Positions 8,111-15,718 of a stretch of DNA of 64,000 nucleotides are shown piece after piece (the first letter of the stretch is position 1; every line of letters begins with the position of its first letter). The DNA is taken from the NCBI GenBank assembly GCA_021794275.1, contig JAJYRD010000071.1:85001-149000 (forward strand), given 5' to 3'. Under the pieces are notes generated by a model. It did not search any database. It was not told the DNA's origin and worked only from the letters and a program-made list of their open reading frames with translations. The stretch is from Pseudomonadota bacterium (lineage in GTDB: Bacteria; Pseudomonadota; Gammaproteobacteria; Acidiferrobacterales; Acidiferrobacteraceae). The position numbers and the translations under genes were made by a program.

Positions 8111-9396
8111 ACGCCCGCGGGCTTGCCTTTGACGAGGCGCCGCCTCTGGCGTCGGTTTTGCGCTCATTCCTCTGGGCGCCATGGTTCCTGGTCGCGGCCG
8201 GAGCGGTCCTCATGGCGGCGGGCCCCGCGGCCTTGCTGGATCGCTATACGGGGGCTGTGCTCGCCGCTACCCACCTCGTGACCATAGGGTTTCTGATGCT
8301 GACCGCCACTGCCGCCGTGTTTCAGCTGGTGCCGGTGGTGTCCGGCGCCTCGTTCCCTCACGTGGCGCGCCTCGCGCCGACCGTTCGCTGGGGCTTCGCC
8401 GCCGGGTCGGGGCTCTTGGCGGCCGCCTTTCTTCGAGGGCCGCCGCTCCTCTTTGGCCTGGCGGCGGTGCCCCTTGCGATGGCGGTTGGCGCCTTCACGC
8501 TGTCGGGCGCCTGGGTCTTGTGGCGTTTGCCGAAACAGAAGACGATGACACCCATGGCCTACGCGACCACGCTGCTTGGCGTCGCTTTGATCTTTGGCTT
8601 ATTCATGGCCGGTGAGCGGGCGGCGGGCGTCTCGGTGTCGGTCGTGCTGCTGCGCGCCCATCCCTTATGGGCGCTTGCGGGCGGCGTTTTCGTATTGTGG
8701 GCCGCGGTCGCGGCACAGGTCCTGCCCATGTTCCAAGGTGCACGGCCTTGGTCGCCGCGCGTCTCGCTTGCTCTAGGGCCGCTCGTCTCGGGTCTGCTCT
8801 TCGCGACCCTGGTCGTCGGCGCTTGGCCGCGCGGTGCCGTCGAGCGCGTCCTTCTCGTCGCCTTGTCGGTGGTCGTCGTGGCCTACGCGGGGTTTTTGGG
8901 CCGACGTCTTTGGATGCGCGGCCGTCGTCGCGCCGATGCCATGACGTACTTTTGGTATATGGGCTTGGTGAGCCTGATCGCGGCGGCCGGGGTGGGCGCG
9001 CTCATGGCCATGGGTCTCCTTTCGGGCCTCAGGTGGCCGCTTGTTTTCGGTTTTCTCGCCATCATGGGGGCCGCGGTCTCTCTGATGACAGGCATGCTCT
9101 ATAAGATCGTTCCCTTTCTCGTGTGGCTCCATCTGCAGCGACGCCCAGGACGCCCCGGCATCCTCATGACGTCCGTCATCGGTGAGCGGTCCATGCGCGC
9201 CCACGCCGCTTTGCATCTGGCAACCGTAGGATTCAGTCTTGCGGCGATCGTGTGGCCGCGTGCGCTTTGCGAGGGCGCCGCCCTCTTGTGGGTTACGGAC
9301 GGAATCCTGCTCGGCGCCAATCTCCTCAGCGCGCAACTCTTTTACCATCGCGCGTCCCGCGCCTCCACCGAGGTCTTGTCGCATGCGACTTTTTGA
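8107..9396 (+). CDS. polytopic membrane protein related to NnrS / haem-copper-oxidase-like family
   Basis: A 429-residue integral membrane protein with about 12 hydrophobic segments. Histidine-containing helices such as TGAVLAATHLVTIGFLM, VVSGASFPHVARL and ALHLATVGFSL resemble the haem-binding helices of NnrS and oxidase subunit I-like proteins. The exact family is uncertain. Translation starts at a GTG inside the preceding stop (GTGA), and its 3' end overlaps the NnrS gene by 14 bases, so the whole cluster is coupled. By context it acts with hemerythrin and NnrS in nitric-oxide handling or a related membrane redox step; this is inference. Confidence 0.6.
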   Translation: MNARGLAFDEAPPLASVLRSFLWAPWFLVAAGAVLMAAGPAALLDRYTGAVLAATHLVTIGFLMLTATAAVFQLVPVVSGASFPHVARLAPTVRWGFAAGSGLLAAAFLRGPPLLFGLAAVPLAMAVGAFTLSGAWVLWRLPKQKTMTPMAYATTLLGVALIFGLFMAGERAAGVSVSVVLLRAHPLWALAGGVFVLWAAVAAQVLPMFQGARPWSPRVSLALGPLVSGLLFATLVVGAWPRGAVERVLLVALSVVVVAYAGFLGRRLWMRGRRRADAMTYFWYMGLVSLIAAAGVGALMAMGLLSGLRWPLVFGFLAIMGAAVSLMTGMLYKIVPFLVWLHLQRRPGRPGILMTSVIGERSMRAHAALHLATVGFSLAAIVWPRALCEGAALLWVTDGILLGANLLSAQLFYHRASRASTEVLSHATF

Positions 9397-10588
9397 TGCC
9401 CCCCACATTCCCTATTTCCTGGGCGGTCTCCTGCAGGTCCTGTTCGCCTTGATCCTGTGGGCGCTATGGTTGATCGGCGCCTTTGCTGGCGCCTACCCGC
9501 TTCCCTCGCTGCCCGTGTCGCCGGTCGCCCTGCACGGCTTCCTGATGCTCTACGGCGTCTTCCCGTTTTTCGTGTTCGGTTTTCTGGCCACCACCTTTCC
9601 CCGCTGGATGCAGACCACGCCCCTTGCGCGTCGCGTCTACCGGGGCGCCTTCGCCTCGCGGGCCGTGGGCCTCGTGCTCGTGTACGCGGGCCTCTTTTTG
9701 GGCGAGCGGGCGATCCTTCTTGGCGCGATCCTCATGGCCCTGGGCGATGCGCGACTCGTCGCTGCACTCATAGTCGTCTATCGGCGTGCGCGCAAACCGG
9801 CACGTCAGGGCGTGCTGATCTTCAATGTGACGCTGATGGCGGAGGTCGTGGGGCTTGTGCTTTACGCAGCCGCCCTGGAACGCGGCTCGCCGGTTCCGGT
9901 CGCGATCCCCATCCGGATCGGGCTTTTCGCCTTCCTCCTGCCCACCCTCTTCGGGGTGAGTTATCGCATGATCCCGTTTTTCACAGCCTCGGTGCTCGCA
10001 AACTATAAGCGCCCGCCGGCCGACCCCAGGGTCCCGCTCGGCTTCTTTGCGGCCACGAGCGCCCACGCCCTTCTGGCAAGCCTCTCGTGGCGCGCCCCGC
10101 TCATTTTCCTGGATGCCGCGATCGCGGCCGCGGCCTGGTATTTCCTCGCCCTCTGGTTTCAGCGCGATGTCGCGCGCCATGGCCTCCTGTTCCTGCTCTA
10201 TGCGGGTTACGCATGGCTTGGGGTGGGCTTTGTCCTCTATGCTATCGGCGATGCCGATCGCGTCGCAGGTCACGCGGACCTCGGCCGCGGCCCGTTGCAC
10301 GCCCTCGGCATCGGTTTTGCGTTGAGCTTGATCGTGGCCATGGCGACCCGTGTCACGCGAGGCCATTCGGGGCATGCGCTTTCAAGTGATCTCTTGAGCT
10401 GGGTGGCGCTTGTGGGCATCGAGACCGCGGCGATCCTGCGGTTCGCTTCCGACGTCCCGATGCTGGAGCGGCTTGCCCCTTATGACCTGAGCGTATTTGC
10501 GGCCCCCGTCGCCATTCTGACCCTGCTGCCCTGGGCGGCACGCTATGCGGCCATGCTCGCCACCACCCGTCGGGAGCCCGCGTCATGA
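9383..10588 (+). CDS. nnrS: NnrS family membrane protein
   Basis: A 401-residue membrane protein with about 12 helices. NnrS hallmarks are visible: PHIPYFLGGLLQVLFAL near the start, VALHGFLMLYGVFPFFVFGFL near residue 45, MIPFFTASVL near 200, and HALGIGFALSLIVAMATRVTRGHSG near 315. NnrS proteins are haem- and copper-containing membrane proteins induced with denitrification genes, where they relieve nitrosative stress. I chose the ATG at 9383, which matches the conserved family N-terminus. It overlaps its neighbours on both sides (14 bases upstream, ATGA downstream). With nirK encoded in the window, protection from nitrite-derived NO is a plausible role. Confidence 0.82.
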   Translation: MRLFDAPHIPYFLGGLLQVLFALILWALWLIGAFAGAYPLPSLPVSPVALHGFLMLYGVFPFFVFGFLATTFPRWMQTTPLARRVYRGAFASRAVGLVLVYAGLFLGERAILLGAILMALGDARLVAALIVVYRRARKPARQGVLIFNVTLMAEVVGLVLYAAALERGSPVPVAIPIRIGLFAFLLPTLFGVSYRMIPFFTASVLANYKRPPADPRVPLGFFAATSAHALLASLSWRAPLIFLDAAIAAAAWYFLALWFQRDVARHGLLFLLYAGYAWLGVGFVLYAIGDADRVAGHADLGRGPLHALGIGFALSLIVAMATRVTRGHSGHALSSDLLSWVALVGIETAAILRFASDVPMLERLAPYDLSVFAAPVAILTLLPWAARYAAMLATTRREPAS

Positions 10589-11067
10589 TCACCGTGGCGC
10601 ATTTTCCCATGCTGCCCGTGCTGCTCGCCTTGCATGTGCTGTCCGTGGTCATATGGGTCGGCGGCATGGCATTCGTCACCACCGTCGTCCTCCCGGCCCT
10701 GGCGCGATTGCCGGCCGCCGAGCGTATTCCGGCCTTCCTCGAGATCGAGCGCCGCTTCGGTCTCCAGGCCCGGATCTGGGTGTTGGTCGCCGGGGCCAGC
10801 GGCGGCGCGATGCTGGCTCAGTTGCATCTCACGATCCTCGTCGGCACGTCGCACGGTCTGTGGCTCGATGGCATGATCGCGTTCTGGGCGTTTTTTATGT
10901 TTTTACTTTTCGTATTGGAGCCCGCGTTTTTGCATAGGCGGCTGCGGGACCGTGGGGCACGCGACGGCGAGGCGACCCGTCGCCTGCTATTACGGGGCCA
11001 CGCCCTCCTGCTTGCGATCGCTATTCTGGTGGTGGTGACGGCCGTGCTCGGGGCGCAGGGCGTCTGA
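10585..11067 (+). CDS. CopD/HemJ-like small membrane protein
   Basis: A 160-residue protein with four predicted transmembrane helices and a start LLALHVLSVVIWVGGMAFVTTVVLPAL that is represented by the HVLSVVIWVGG motif typical of CopD/YphA/HemJ-like proteins. A second histidine occurs in RGHALLLAIAIL. Conserved histidines suggest haem or metal binding, but the specific substrate cannot be read from sequence. It begins in an ATGA overlap with nnrS and closes the cluster. Confidence 0.65.
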   Translation: MITVAHFPMLPVLLALHVLSVVIWVGGMAFVTTVVLPALARLPAAERIPAFLEIERRFGLQARIWVLVAGASGGAMLAQLHLTILVGTSHGLWLDGMIAFWAFFMFLLFVLEPAFLHRRLRDRGARDGEATRRLLLRGHALLLAIAILVVVTAVLGAQGV

Positions 11068-11074
11068 CAAGCCA

Positions 11075-11102
11075 GTGACACTCTCAACCCGCTAAAGCGG
11101 GT
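11075..11102. repeat. hairpin with a 12-base flank shared with a second site at 63435
   Basis: GTGACACTCTCA followed by the hairpin ACCCGCT-AA-AGCGGGT. The same 12 bases plus an almost identical hairpin core occur at 63435-63472 near a tnpB gene. It lies between the convergent CopD-like gene and nrdG, so it may also act as a terminator, although it has no T tract. Confidence 0.55.
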
Positions 11103-11113
11103 AAGCTCCTTGC

Positions 11114-11917
11114 TTAATGGGTCGGTAGGGCGATCTCCGGCATGATGGCGCGTAGCGCCTTTTCGAGGGCGGGTGTAATCCAGGGGCGATAGCTTGCCGA
11201 CAGCTCCGGTTCCGGGCAACCGCTCGGGCGGAAGCTCTTCAAGGTGACCGAGCGCGCGCCCATGGCCGCAAGTTCAGTCACCATGGTCAAGATATCCTTG
11301 TCCGATAGCAGGGCGGGATGGACGGTCGTGCGCAGCTCGTGCGGTTTTCCGCTTCGCAGCAATATCTCCACTGACTCGCGCGCCGCGTCGCCGCTTCCTT
11401 TCCTCGCGGTGATCACATTGTACTTCGAGAACGGCCCCTTCACATCGAGACCGACCCAGTCGAGATGTCCAAGAAGGTCCTCGAAACGTCGGGGCGCTAC
11501 GCCCGCCGTGTGCATGGCCGTAGCGAAGCCGAGGAGGCGGGTTTCGATCAGCGCCTCGCGTACGGCAGCCGCCTGAGCGAGGGGCTCGCCACCGCTTATG
11601 ACGACCGCATCCAGCAGCCCCACGCGGCTTTCAAGAAACGCCCGCGCAACTGTCCACGATAGCGCCGCCCCGGCCTTCCAGAGGTGGCTGTTGTGGCAAT
11701 AGGGGCAGCGCCAAGGGCAGCCGCCCACGAACAAGACGGCCGCTTGGTGCCCTGGGTAATCGACGCTACTCCAGGGCACGAGGCCGCCTAGGCGCAGCGC
11801 TACGCCGAGAGCCTGCTCTCCACGAAGAACTGCCGTTCGTAGTGCTCGCCCTTCTTGCCCTCGTTGAACGATGCCACGGGCCTGTGGTAGCCCATGACCC
11901 TTGTCCACACCTCGCAT
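11114..11917 (-). CDS. nrdG: anaerobic ribonucleotide reductase activating enzyme NrdG (start uncertain)
   Basis: A radical SAM activase that installs the glycyl radical on NrdD. The [4Fe-4S]-binding motif is CPWRCPYC, preceded by LGGLVPWSSVDYPG as in NrdG-type activases. GGEP, GLDVKGPF and SGKPHELRTTVHP are further radical SAM motifs. Homology begins near 11798, but no ATG, GTG or TTG codon is in frame there. The nearest is a GTG inside the LGGLVPW motif; upstream the first are a GTG at 11908 and an ATG at 11917, within the preceding mini-gene. The ATG at 11917 is reported as the outermost possibility and would give an overlapping gene with an odd N-terminal extension; a rare CTG start near 11800 is an alternative. 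Confidence 0.85.
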   Translation of the reverse strand: MRGVDKGHGLPQARGIVQRGQEGRALRTAVLRGEQALGVALRLGGLVPWSSVDYPGHQAAVLFVGGCPWRCPYCHNSHLWKAGAALSWTVARAFLESRVGLLDAVVISGGEPLAQAAAVREALIETRLLGFATAMHTAGVAPRRFEDLLGHLDWVGLDVKGPFSKYNVITARKGSGDAARESVEILLRSGKPHELRTTVHPALLSDKDILTMVTELAAMGARSVTLKSFRPSGCPEPELSASYRPWITPALEKALRAIMPEIALPTH

Positions 11918-11982
11918 GGTTGACGCTCCTCGGGCCGCAGTCCGCCGCCCCCCTCTTCCCTGTCTTTTTGGATCGCATTCAT
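11800..11982 (-). CDS. separate glycyl-radical C-terminal domain of class III ribonucleotide reductase
   Basis: A 60-residue protein resembling the extreme C-terminus of NrdD. WTRVMGYHRPV and the following N-x-GK...R segment correspond to the glycyl-radical region of class III enzymes (RTCGYLG...NAGKQEE in E. coli), so Gly31 is the predicted radical site. Cys23 may complete a zinc site. It starts at an ATG preceded by GGAGGAGGT, only 14 bases after the stop of the large nrdD gene. This strong, well-spaced ribosome site argues for a genuine separate gene rather than a frameshift. The protein presumably docks on the NrdD body and is activated by NrdG, encoded next. Confidence 0.8.
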   Translation of the reverse strand: MNAIQKDREEGGGGLRPEERQPCEVWTRVMGYHRPVASFNEGKKGEHYERQFFVESRLSA

Positions 11983-11995
11983 CAGGACCTCCTCC

Positions 11996-13996
11996 TTACT
12001 CGGCTTGTGCCAAAGCCCATCGCCTAGCCCACGCTTCTTCGTCGCAGATCGGGCAAAAGGCGTGTTCGCCTGCGAGATAGCCGTGGCGTGGGCAGATAGA
12101 AAACGTCGGTGTAATGGTGATGTAGGGCAGGCGAAAGCGGGTCAGGGCCCGCCGTACCAGATCGCGAGCGACCGAGGGGCTGGACAGCCGCTCGTTCAGA
12201 TAGAGATGCAGCACCGTTCCCCCCGTATAGCGCCTCTGCAGGTCTTCCTGGCGTTCGAGGGCCTCGAAGGGGTCATCCGTGAATCCCGCTGGCAACTGGG
12301 ACGAATTGGTGTAGTAGGGCCGCTCGACGGTCCCGGCCTGGCAGATGCCGGGGAAGCGTTTGCGGTCGGCGCGCGCAAACCTATAGGTCGCGCCCTCGGC
12401 CGGCGAGGCCTCGAGGTTATAGAGATGGCCCGTCTGTTCCTGAAACTCCGTGAGCCGCCCACGCATGTGATCAAGAAGGCGGCACGCCATCGCGTGACCA
12501 AGCGGTGCCGTAATGTCGGCTTCCTCGGTCGTGAAGTTGCGGACCATCTCATTGATGCCGTTCACGCCTATCGTCGAAAAGTGGTTGCGCAAGGTGCCCA
12601 GGTAACGCTTCGTGTATGGAAAGAGCCCCTGGTCCATGTAGGTCTGTATGGTCTTGCGCTTGATTTCGAGACTCGTGCGCGCAAGATCGAGAAGTTGGTC
12701 GAGGTTGCGGAAGAGACCCGCCTCGTCGCCTCTGTGCAGATATCCCAGCCGGGCGCAGTTGATGGTCACGACGCCGAGAGAACCCGTCTGTTCCGCTGAC
12801 CCAAAGAGTCCGTTGCCCCTCTTCAGGAGCTCAGTGAGGTCCAGCTGTAAGCGGCAGCACATGGATCGCACCATGTGGGGCTTCAGGTCGGAATTCAGAA
12901 AATTCTGGAAATAAGGAAGACCGTACTTTGCGGTGAGAGCAAAGAGCCGTTCAACGTTTTCCCCCTCCCAGTCAAAGTCGGGGGTGATGTTGTAGGTCGG
13001 TATCGGGAATGTAAATACCCGGCCCTTGGCGTCACCGGCCTCCATGACCTCGAGGTAGGCCTTGTTGATCATCGCCATCTCGGGCGCCAAGTCGCCATAA
13101 GTAAACGGCATCTCCTCGCCCGCGACGACGGGCACCTGATCGCGCAGATCCACAGGACAGGTCCAGTCAAACGTCAGGTTCGTGAATGGCGTCTGCGTAC
13201 CCCAGCGCGACGGTATGTTAAGGTTGTATATAAGTTCCTGAATGCACTGCAGGACCTCTTCATAGCGCATGCGATCCTTGCGGACGAAGGGCGCGAGATA
13301 GGTATCGAAGGAGCTGAAGGCCTGGGCCCCGGCCCATTCGTTTTGCAGCGTTCCGAGGAAGTTTACGATCTGACCAACGGCGCTCGAAAGGTGTTTCGGG
13401 GGGCTCGCCTCGACCTTGTTTGTCACCCCATTCAGGCCTTCCGCGAGCAGTGTGCGCAGCGACCAGCCAGCGCAATAACCCGACAGCATGTCGAGGTCGT
13501 GGATATGTAGGGCACCGTCGCGATGGGCCTCGCCCACCTCTTTTGGATAGACGTGATTCAACCAGAAGTTCGCGACCATTTTTCCGGAGACACTTAGTAT
13601 CAGCCCCCCCAGGGAGTAGCCTTGGTTGGCGTTGGCCTGTACGCGCCAGTCACGGCGGTCGAGATACTCGGTAATGGCCTCTTCGACTTCGACGCGCACC
13701 TTGCCTTGTTCGCGGGTCAGTCGGCGCTTCTCGCGGTAGACGATATAGGCACGGGCGGTGCGTCTATGACCACGCGCGAGCAGCTCGTCCTCCACGAGGT
13801 CCTGGACCGTCTCGACATCAGGACTGCCCGCCGGGCAAAGCGCACCCACTCGCACCGTCATGAGATTCGCTTCGTCGGGTCCATACTCTCCCGTCGCGAG
13901 CCCGGCCCGCAGGAGCGCGTAGTAGATCTTGCGGTCATCGAAGGGTACTACGCGACCGTCGCGCTTGCGTACGCTTTCAGGGCGTTTCACGACCAT
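11996..13996 (-). CDS. nrdD: anaerobic ribonucleoside-triphosphate reductase, large part
   Basis: A 666-residue class III ribonucleotide reductase body, which makes deoxyribonucleotides without oxygen. The N-terminal ATP-cone (VRKRDGRVVPFDDRKIYYALLRAG) gives allosteric control. The catalytic barrel includes GYSLGG, HIHDLD and the cysteine pair SMCCRL. The C-terminus carries a zinc-binding segment ICPRHGYLAGEHAFCPIC, and then ends in ARRWALAQAE without the glycyl-radical region. That region is encoded by the next gene. GGAG precedes the start. A perfect FNR box lies 62-75 bases upstream, so anaerobic induction is expected. The order is nrdD, mini-gene, nrdG. Confidence 0.95.
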   Translation of the reverse strand: MVVKRPESVRKRDGRVVPFDDRKIYYALLRAGLATGEYGPDEANLMTVRVGALCPAGSPDVETVQDLVEDELLARGHRRTARAYIVYREKRRLTREQGKVRVEVEEAITEYLDRRDWRVQANANQGYSLGGLILSVSGKMVANFWLNHVYPKEVGEAHRDGALHIHDLDMLSGYCAGWSLRTLLAEGLNGVTNKVEASPPKHLSSAVGQIVNFLGTLQNEWAGAQAFSSFDTYLAPFVRKDRMRYEEVLQCIQELIYNLNIPSRWGTQTPFTNLTFDWTCPVDLRDQVPVVAGEEMPFTYGDLAPEMAMINKAYLEVMEAGDAKGRVFTFPIPTYNITPDFDWEGENVERLFALTAKYGLPYFQNFLNSDLKPHMVRSMCCRLQLDLTELLKRGNGLFGSAEQTGSLGVVTINCARLGYLHRGDEAGLFRNLDQLLDLARTSLEIKRKTIQTYMDQGLFPYTKRYLGTLRNHFSTIGVNGINEMVRNFTTEEADITAPLGHAMACRLLDHMRGRLTEFQEQTGHLYNLEASPAEGATYRFARADRKRFPGICQAGTVERPYYTNSSQLPAGFTDDPFEALERQEDLQRRYTGGTVLHLYLNERLSSPSVARDLVRRALTRFRLPYITITPTFSICPRHGYLAGEHAFCPICDEEAWARRWALAQAE

Positions 13997-14057
13997 GGCG
14001 ACCCAACTCCTTGTTGTTTCGTGGCTCTACAAATACAACTCCTTGCGCTGGCGCCTC

Positions 14058-14071
14058 TTGATATCCATCAA
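14058..14071. promoter_or_regulatory. perfect FNR box between nrdD and the ubiUV operon
   Basis: TTGAT-ATCC-ATCAA is a perfect match. Its centre is 68 bases from the nrdD start and 78 from the divergent radical SAM start. Placement at -41.5 would give short leaders of about 27 and 37 bases in either direction, so one site could activate both operons. Confidence 0.85.
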
Positions 14072-14142
14072 GCCCGGGGGGCGTTTCTCTGCGTAGACTT
14101 GCGATCACGGTTTCATCATTACGGGCGCGGGGGCGCGGGTGC

Positions 14143-14811
14143 ATGGCGGGGGCGGTGGCCTATAGGGATGGCGTCGAACGCCCGGTGCCGGTCGTCGCGG
14201 CCTACCGCCTGCGCGATGGGATCTACCTGAACCTCACGAACCGATGCACCTTGCGCTGCAGCTTTTGCCCCAAGTTCCACGGCCTCTGGACGGTTGCGGA
14301 CACGCGGCTGCGGCTGCGGGTCATGGATGAGCCGTCTGGCGCGGCTTTGGTGCGGGCTGCGCTCGATGCCGGGCCATGCGTCGAGTACGTCTTTTGCGGT
14401 CTCGGGGAGCCCACGACCCGATGGGCGGATCTGCTCTCCGTGGCAGCCGCGCTACGCCCCACAGGGACGCCGATCCGGCTCAACACCGACGGGTTGGCAA
14501 GTCTCATCCATGGCCGCGACGTGGTCCCCGAGATCGCGGGGCTCATAGACCACGTCTCGATTTCCCTCAACGCGGCGGATGAGGGGACCTATGGGCGCCT
14601 CTGTCGGCCTAGTCGCCCTGGGAGCTTCGCCGCCATGCTGGCCTTCGCCACCCGCTGCCGAATGTATATCCCGCGCGTCACGCTCACCGCTATATCGGGC
14701 CTCCCTGGTGTGGACATTGATGCTTGCGCGCGCATTGCCCGAGACCTGGGCGTGGATTTCCGCGCACGCCCTCTGGAGGCCACCAATGGCCGTTCTTTCC
14801 GAGTTCGTTGA
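14143..14811 (+). CDS. radical SAM protein (TatD-associated-like), first gene of ubiUV operon
   Basis: A 222-residue protein with the radical SAM cluster motif CTLRCSFC (C-x3-C-x2-C, near residues 32-39) after a GIYLNLTNR strand. CGLGEP corresponds to the GGE-type SAM-binding motif, and SISLNAAD is a further barrel strand. It resembles the short radical SAM proteins annotated as TatD-associated; the substrate is unknown. It has the compact single-barrel size with no extra cysteine-rich domain. Its last 26 bases overlap the next radical SAM gene, indicating coupled translation. A perfect FNR box about 72 bases upstream predicts anaerobic expression. Confidence 0.75.
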   Translation: MAGAVAYRDGVERPVPVVAAYRLRDGIYLNLTNRCTLRCSFCPKFHGLWTVADTRLRLRVMDEPSGAALVRAALDAGPCVEYVFCGLGEPTTRWADLLSVAAALRPTGTPIRLNTDGLASLIHGRDVVPEIAGLIDHVSISLNAADEGTYGRLCRPSRPGSFAAMLAFATRCRMYIPRVTLTAISGLPGVDIDACARIARDLGVDFRARPLEATNGRSFRVR

Positions 14812-15718
14812 GACCTTCGGGCAGCAGCTTCTCCGTGAATTCGGTGAGCGCGTCCATAAGGTGACCGTCGACGCCGGCTTCACCTGCCCCAATCGGGACG
14901 GATCGCGGGGCCTCGGTGGGTGCACGTTCTGCAACAATAAATCGTTTCATCCCACCATCACGACCCGGAGCATAGGCGACCAGGTATGCGAAGGCATGCG
15001 TTGTGTCCGGCGTCGTACGCACGCGCGCAAGGTCATCGCCTATTTCCAGACCTACACGAACACCTACGCCCCCTTGTCGCGCCTTAAGGTGGCCTATGAG
15101 GAGGCCTTGGCGGTGCCTGGGGTCGTGGGTCTGAGCGTGGGCACGCGTCCCGATTGCCTGTCGGAGGCGGTGGTGGCCTTGATCGCCTCGTATCGGGACC
15201 GCGGGCTTTCTGTGTGGGTGGAGCTCGGCTTGCAGTCGAGCTTCGACGAGACCCTGGCGCGCGTGAATCGGGGCCACGGCTATCGCGAGTATTGTGAGGC
15301 GGTCGCCCTGCTGCAGCGCTACCGGATCCCGGTGTGTACCCATCTGATCGTCGGTCTGCCGGAAGAGGGTCGCGACCACGTCTTGCGTACGCTCGCCCGG
15401 GTTCTTTCGCTGGGCGTGGCCGGCCTCAAGGTCCACCCGCTGCATGTCGTGCGCGGTAGCCGCCTCGCACAGGATTTTCGCGCCGGACGGATCGTACCGC
15501 TCGACATGTCGACCTACGTCGGTATCGTCGCCGATCTGGTCGAGCGCACGCCCCGTCATGTCGTCTTTCATCGTCTCACCGGGACCGCCAGGGCGGCCCT
15601 GCTTCTGGCCCCGGCCTGGTGTCTCGGAAAGTGGCGGGTATTGAACGCCATTGCCGCCGAACTGGGGCGGCGCGGTACCCGCCAGGGGGACCTGGCCAGC
15701 CAGGGGGCGGCATGGTAG
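14786..15718 (+). CDS. TIGR01212-family radical SAM protein (YhcC-like)
   Basis: A 310-residue radical SAM protein. It starts with FGERVHKVTVDAGFTCPNRDGS, then GGCTFCNN, giving the long-spaced cysteine arrangement C...C-x2-C of the YhcC/TIGR01212 group. YFQTYTNTYAP, GTRPDCL, VWVELGLQS, NRGH and HLIVGLPEE are conserved family segments. The reaction is not established. GGAGG precedes the ATG at 14786; the frame upstream lies inside the preceding gene and is not conserved. The 3' end overlaps ubiU by seven bases. Its position inside an FNR-controlled ubiUV operon suggests a role in anaerobic metabolism. Confidence 0.85.
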   Translation: MAVLSEFVETFGQQLLREFGERVHKVTVDAGFTCPNRDGSRGLGGCTFCNNKSFHPTITTRSIGDQVCEGMRCVRRRTHARKVIAYFQTYTNTYAPLSRLKVAYEEALAVPGVVGLSVGTRPDCLSEAVVALIASYRDRGLSVWVELGLQSSFDETLARVNRGHGYREYCEAVALLQRYRIPVCTHLIVGLPEEGRDHVLRTLARVLSLGVAGLKVHPLHVVRGSRLAQDFRAGRIVPLDMSTYVGIVADLVERTPRHVVFHRLTGTARAALLLAPAWCLGKWRVLNAIAAELGRRGTRQGDLASQGAAW

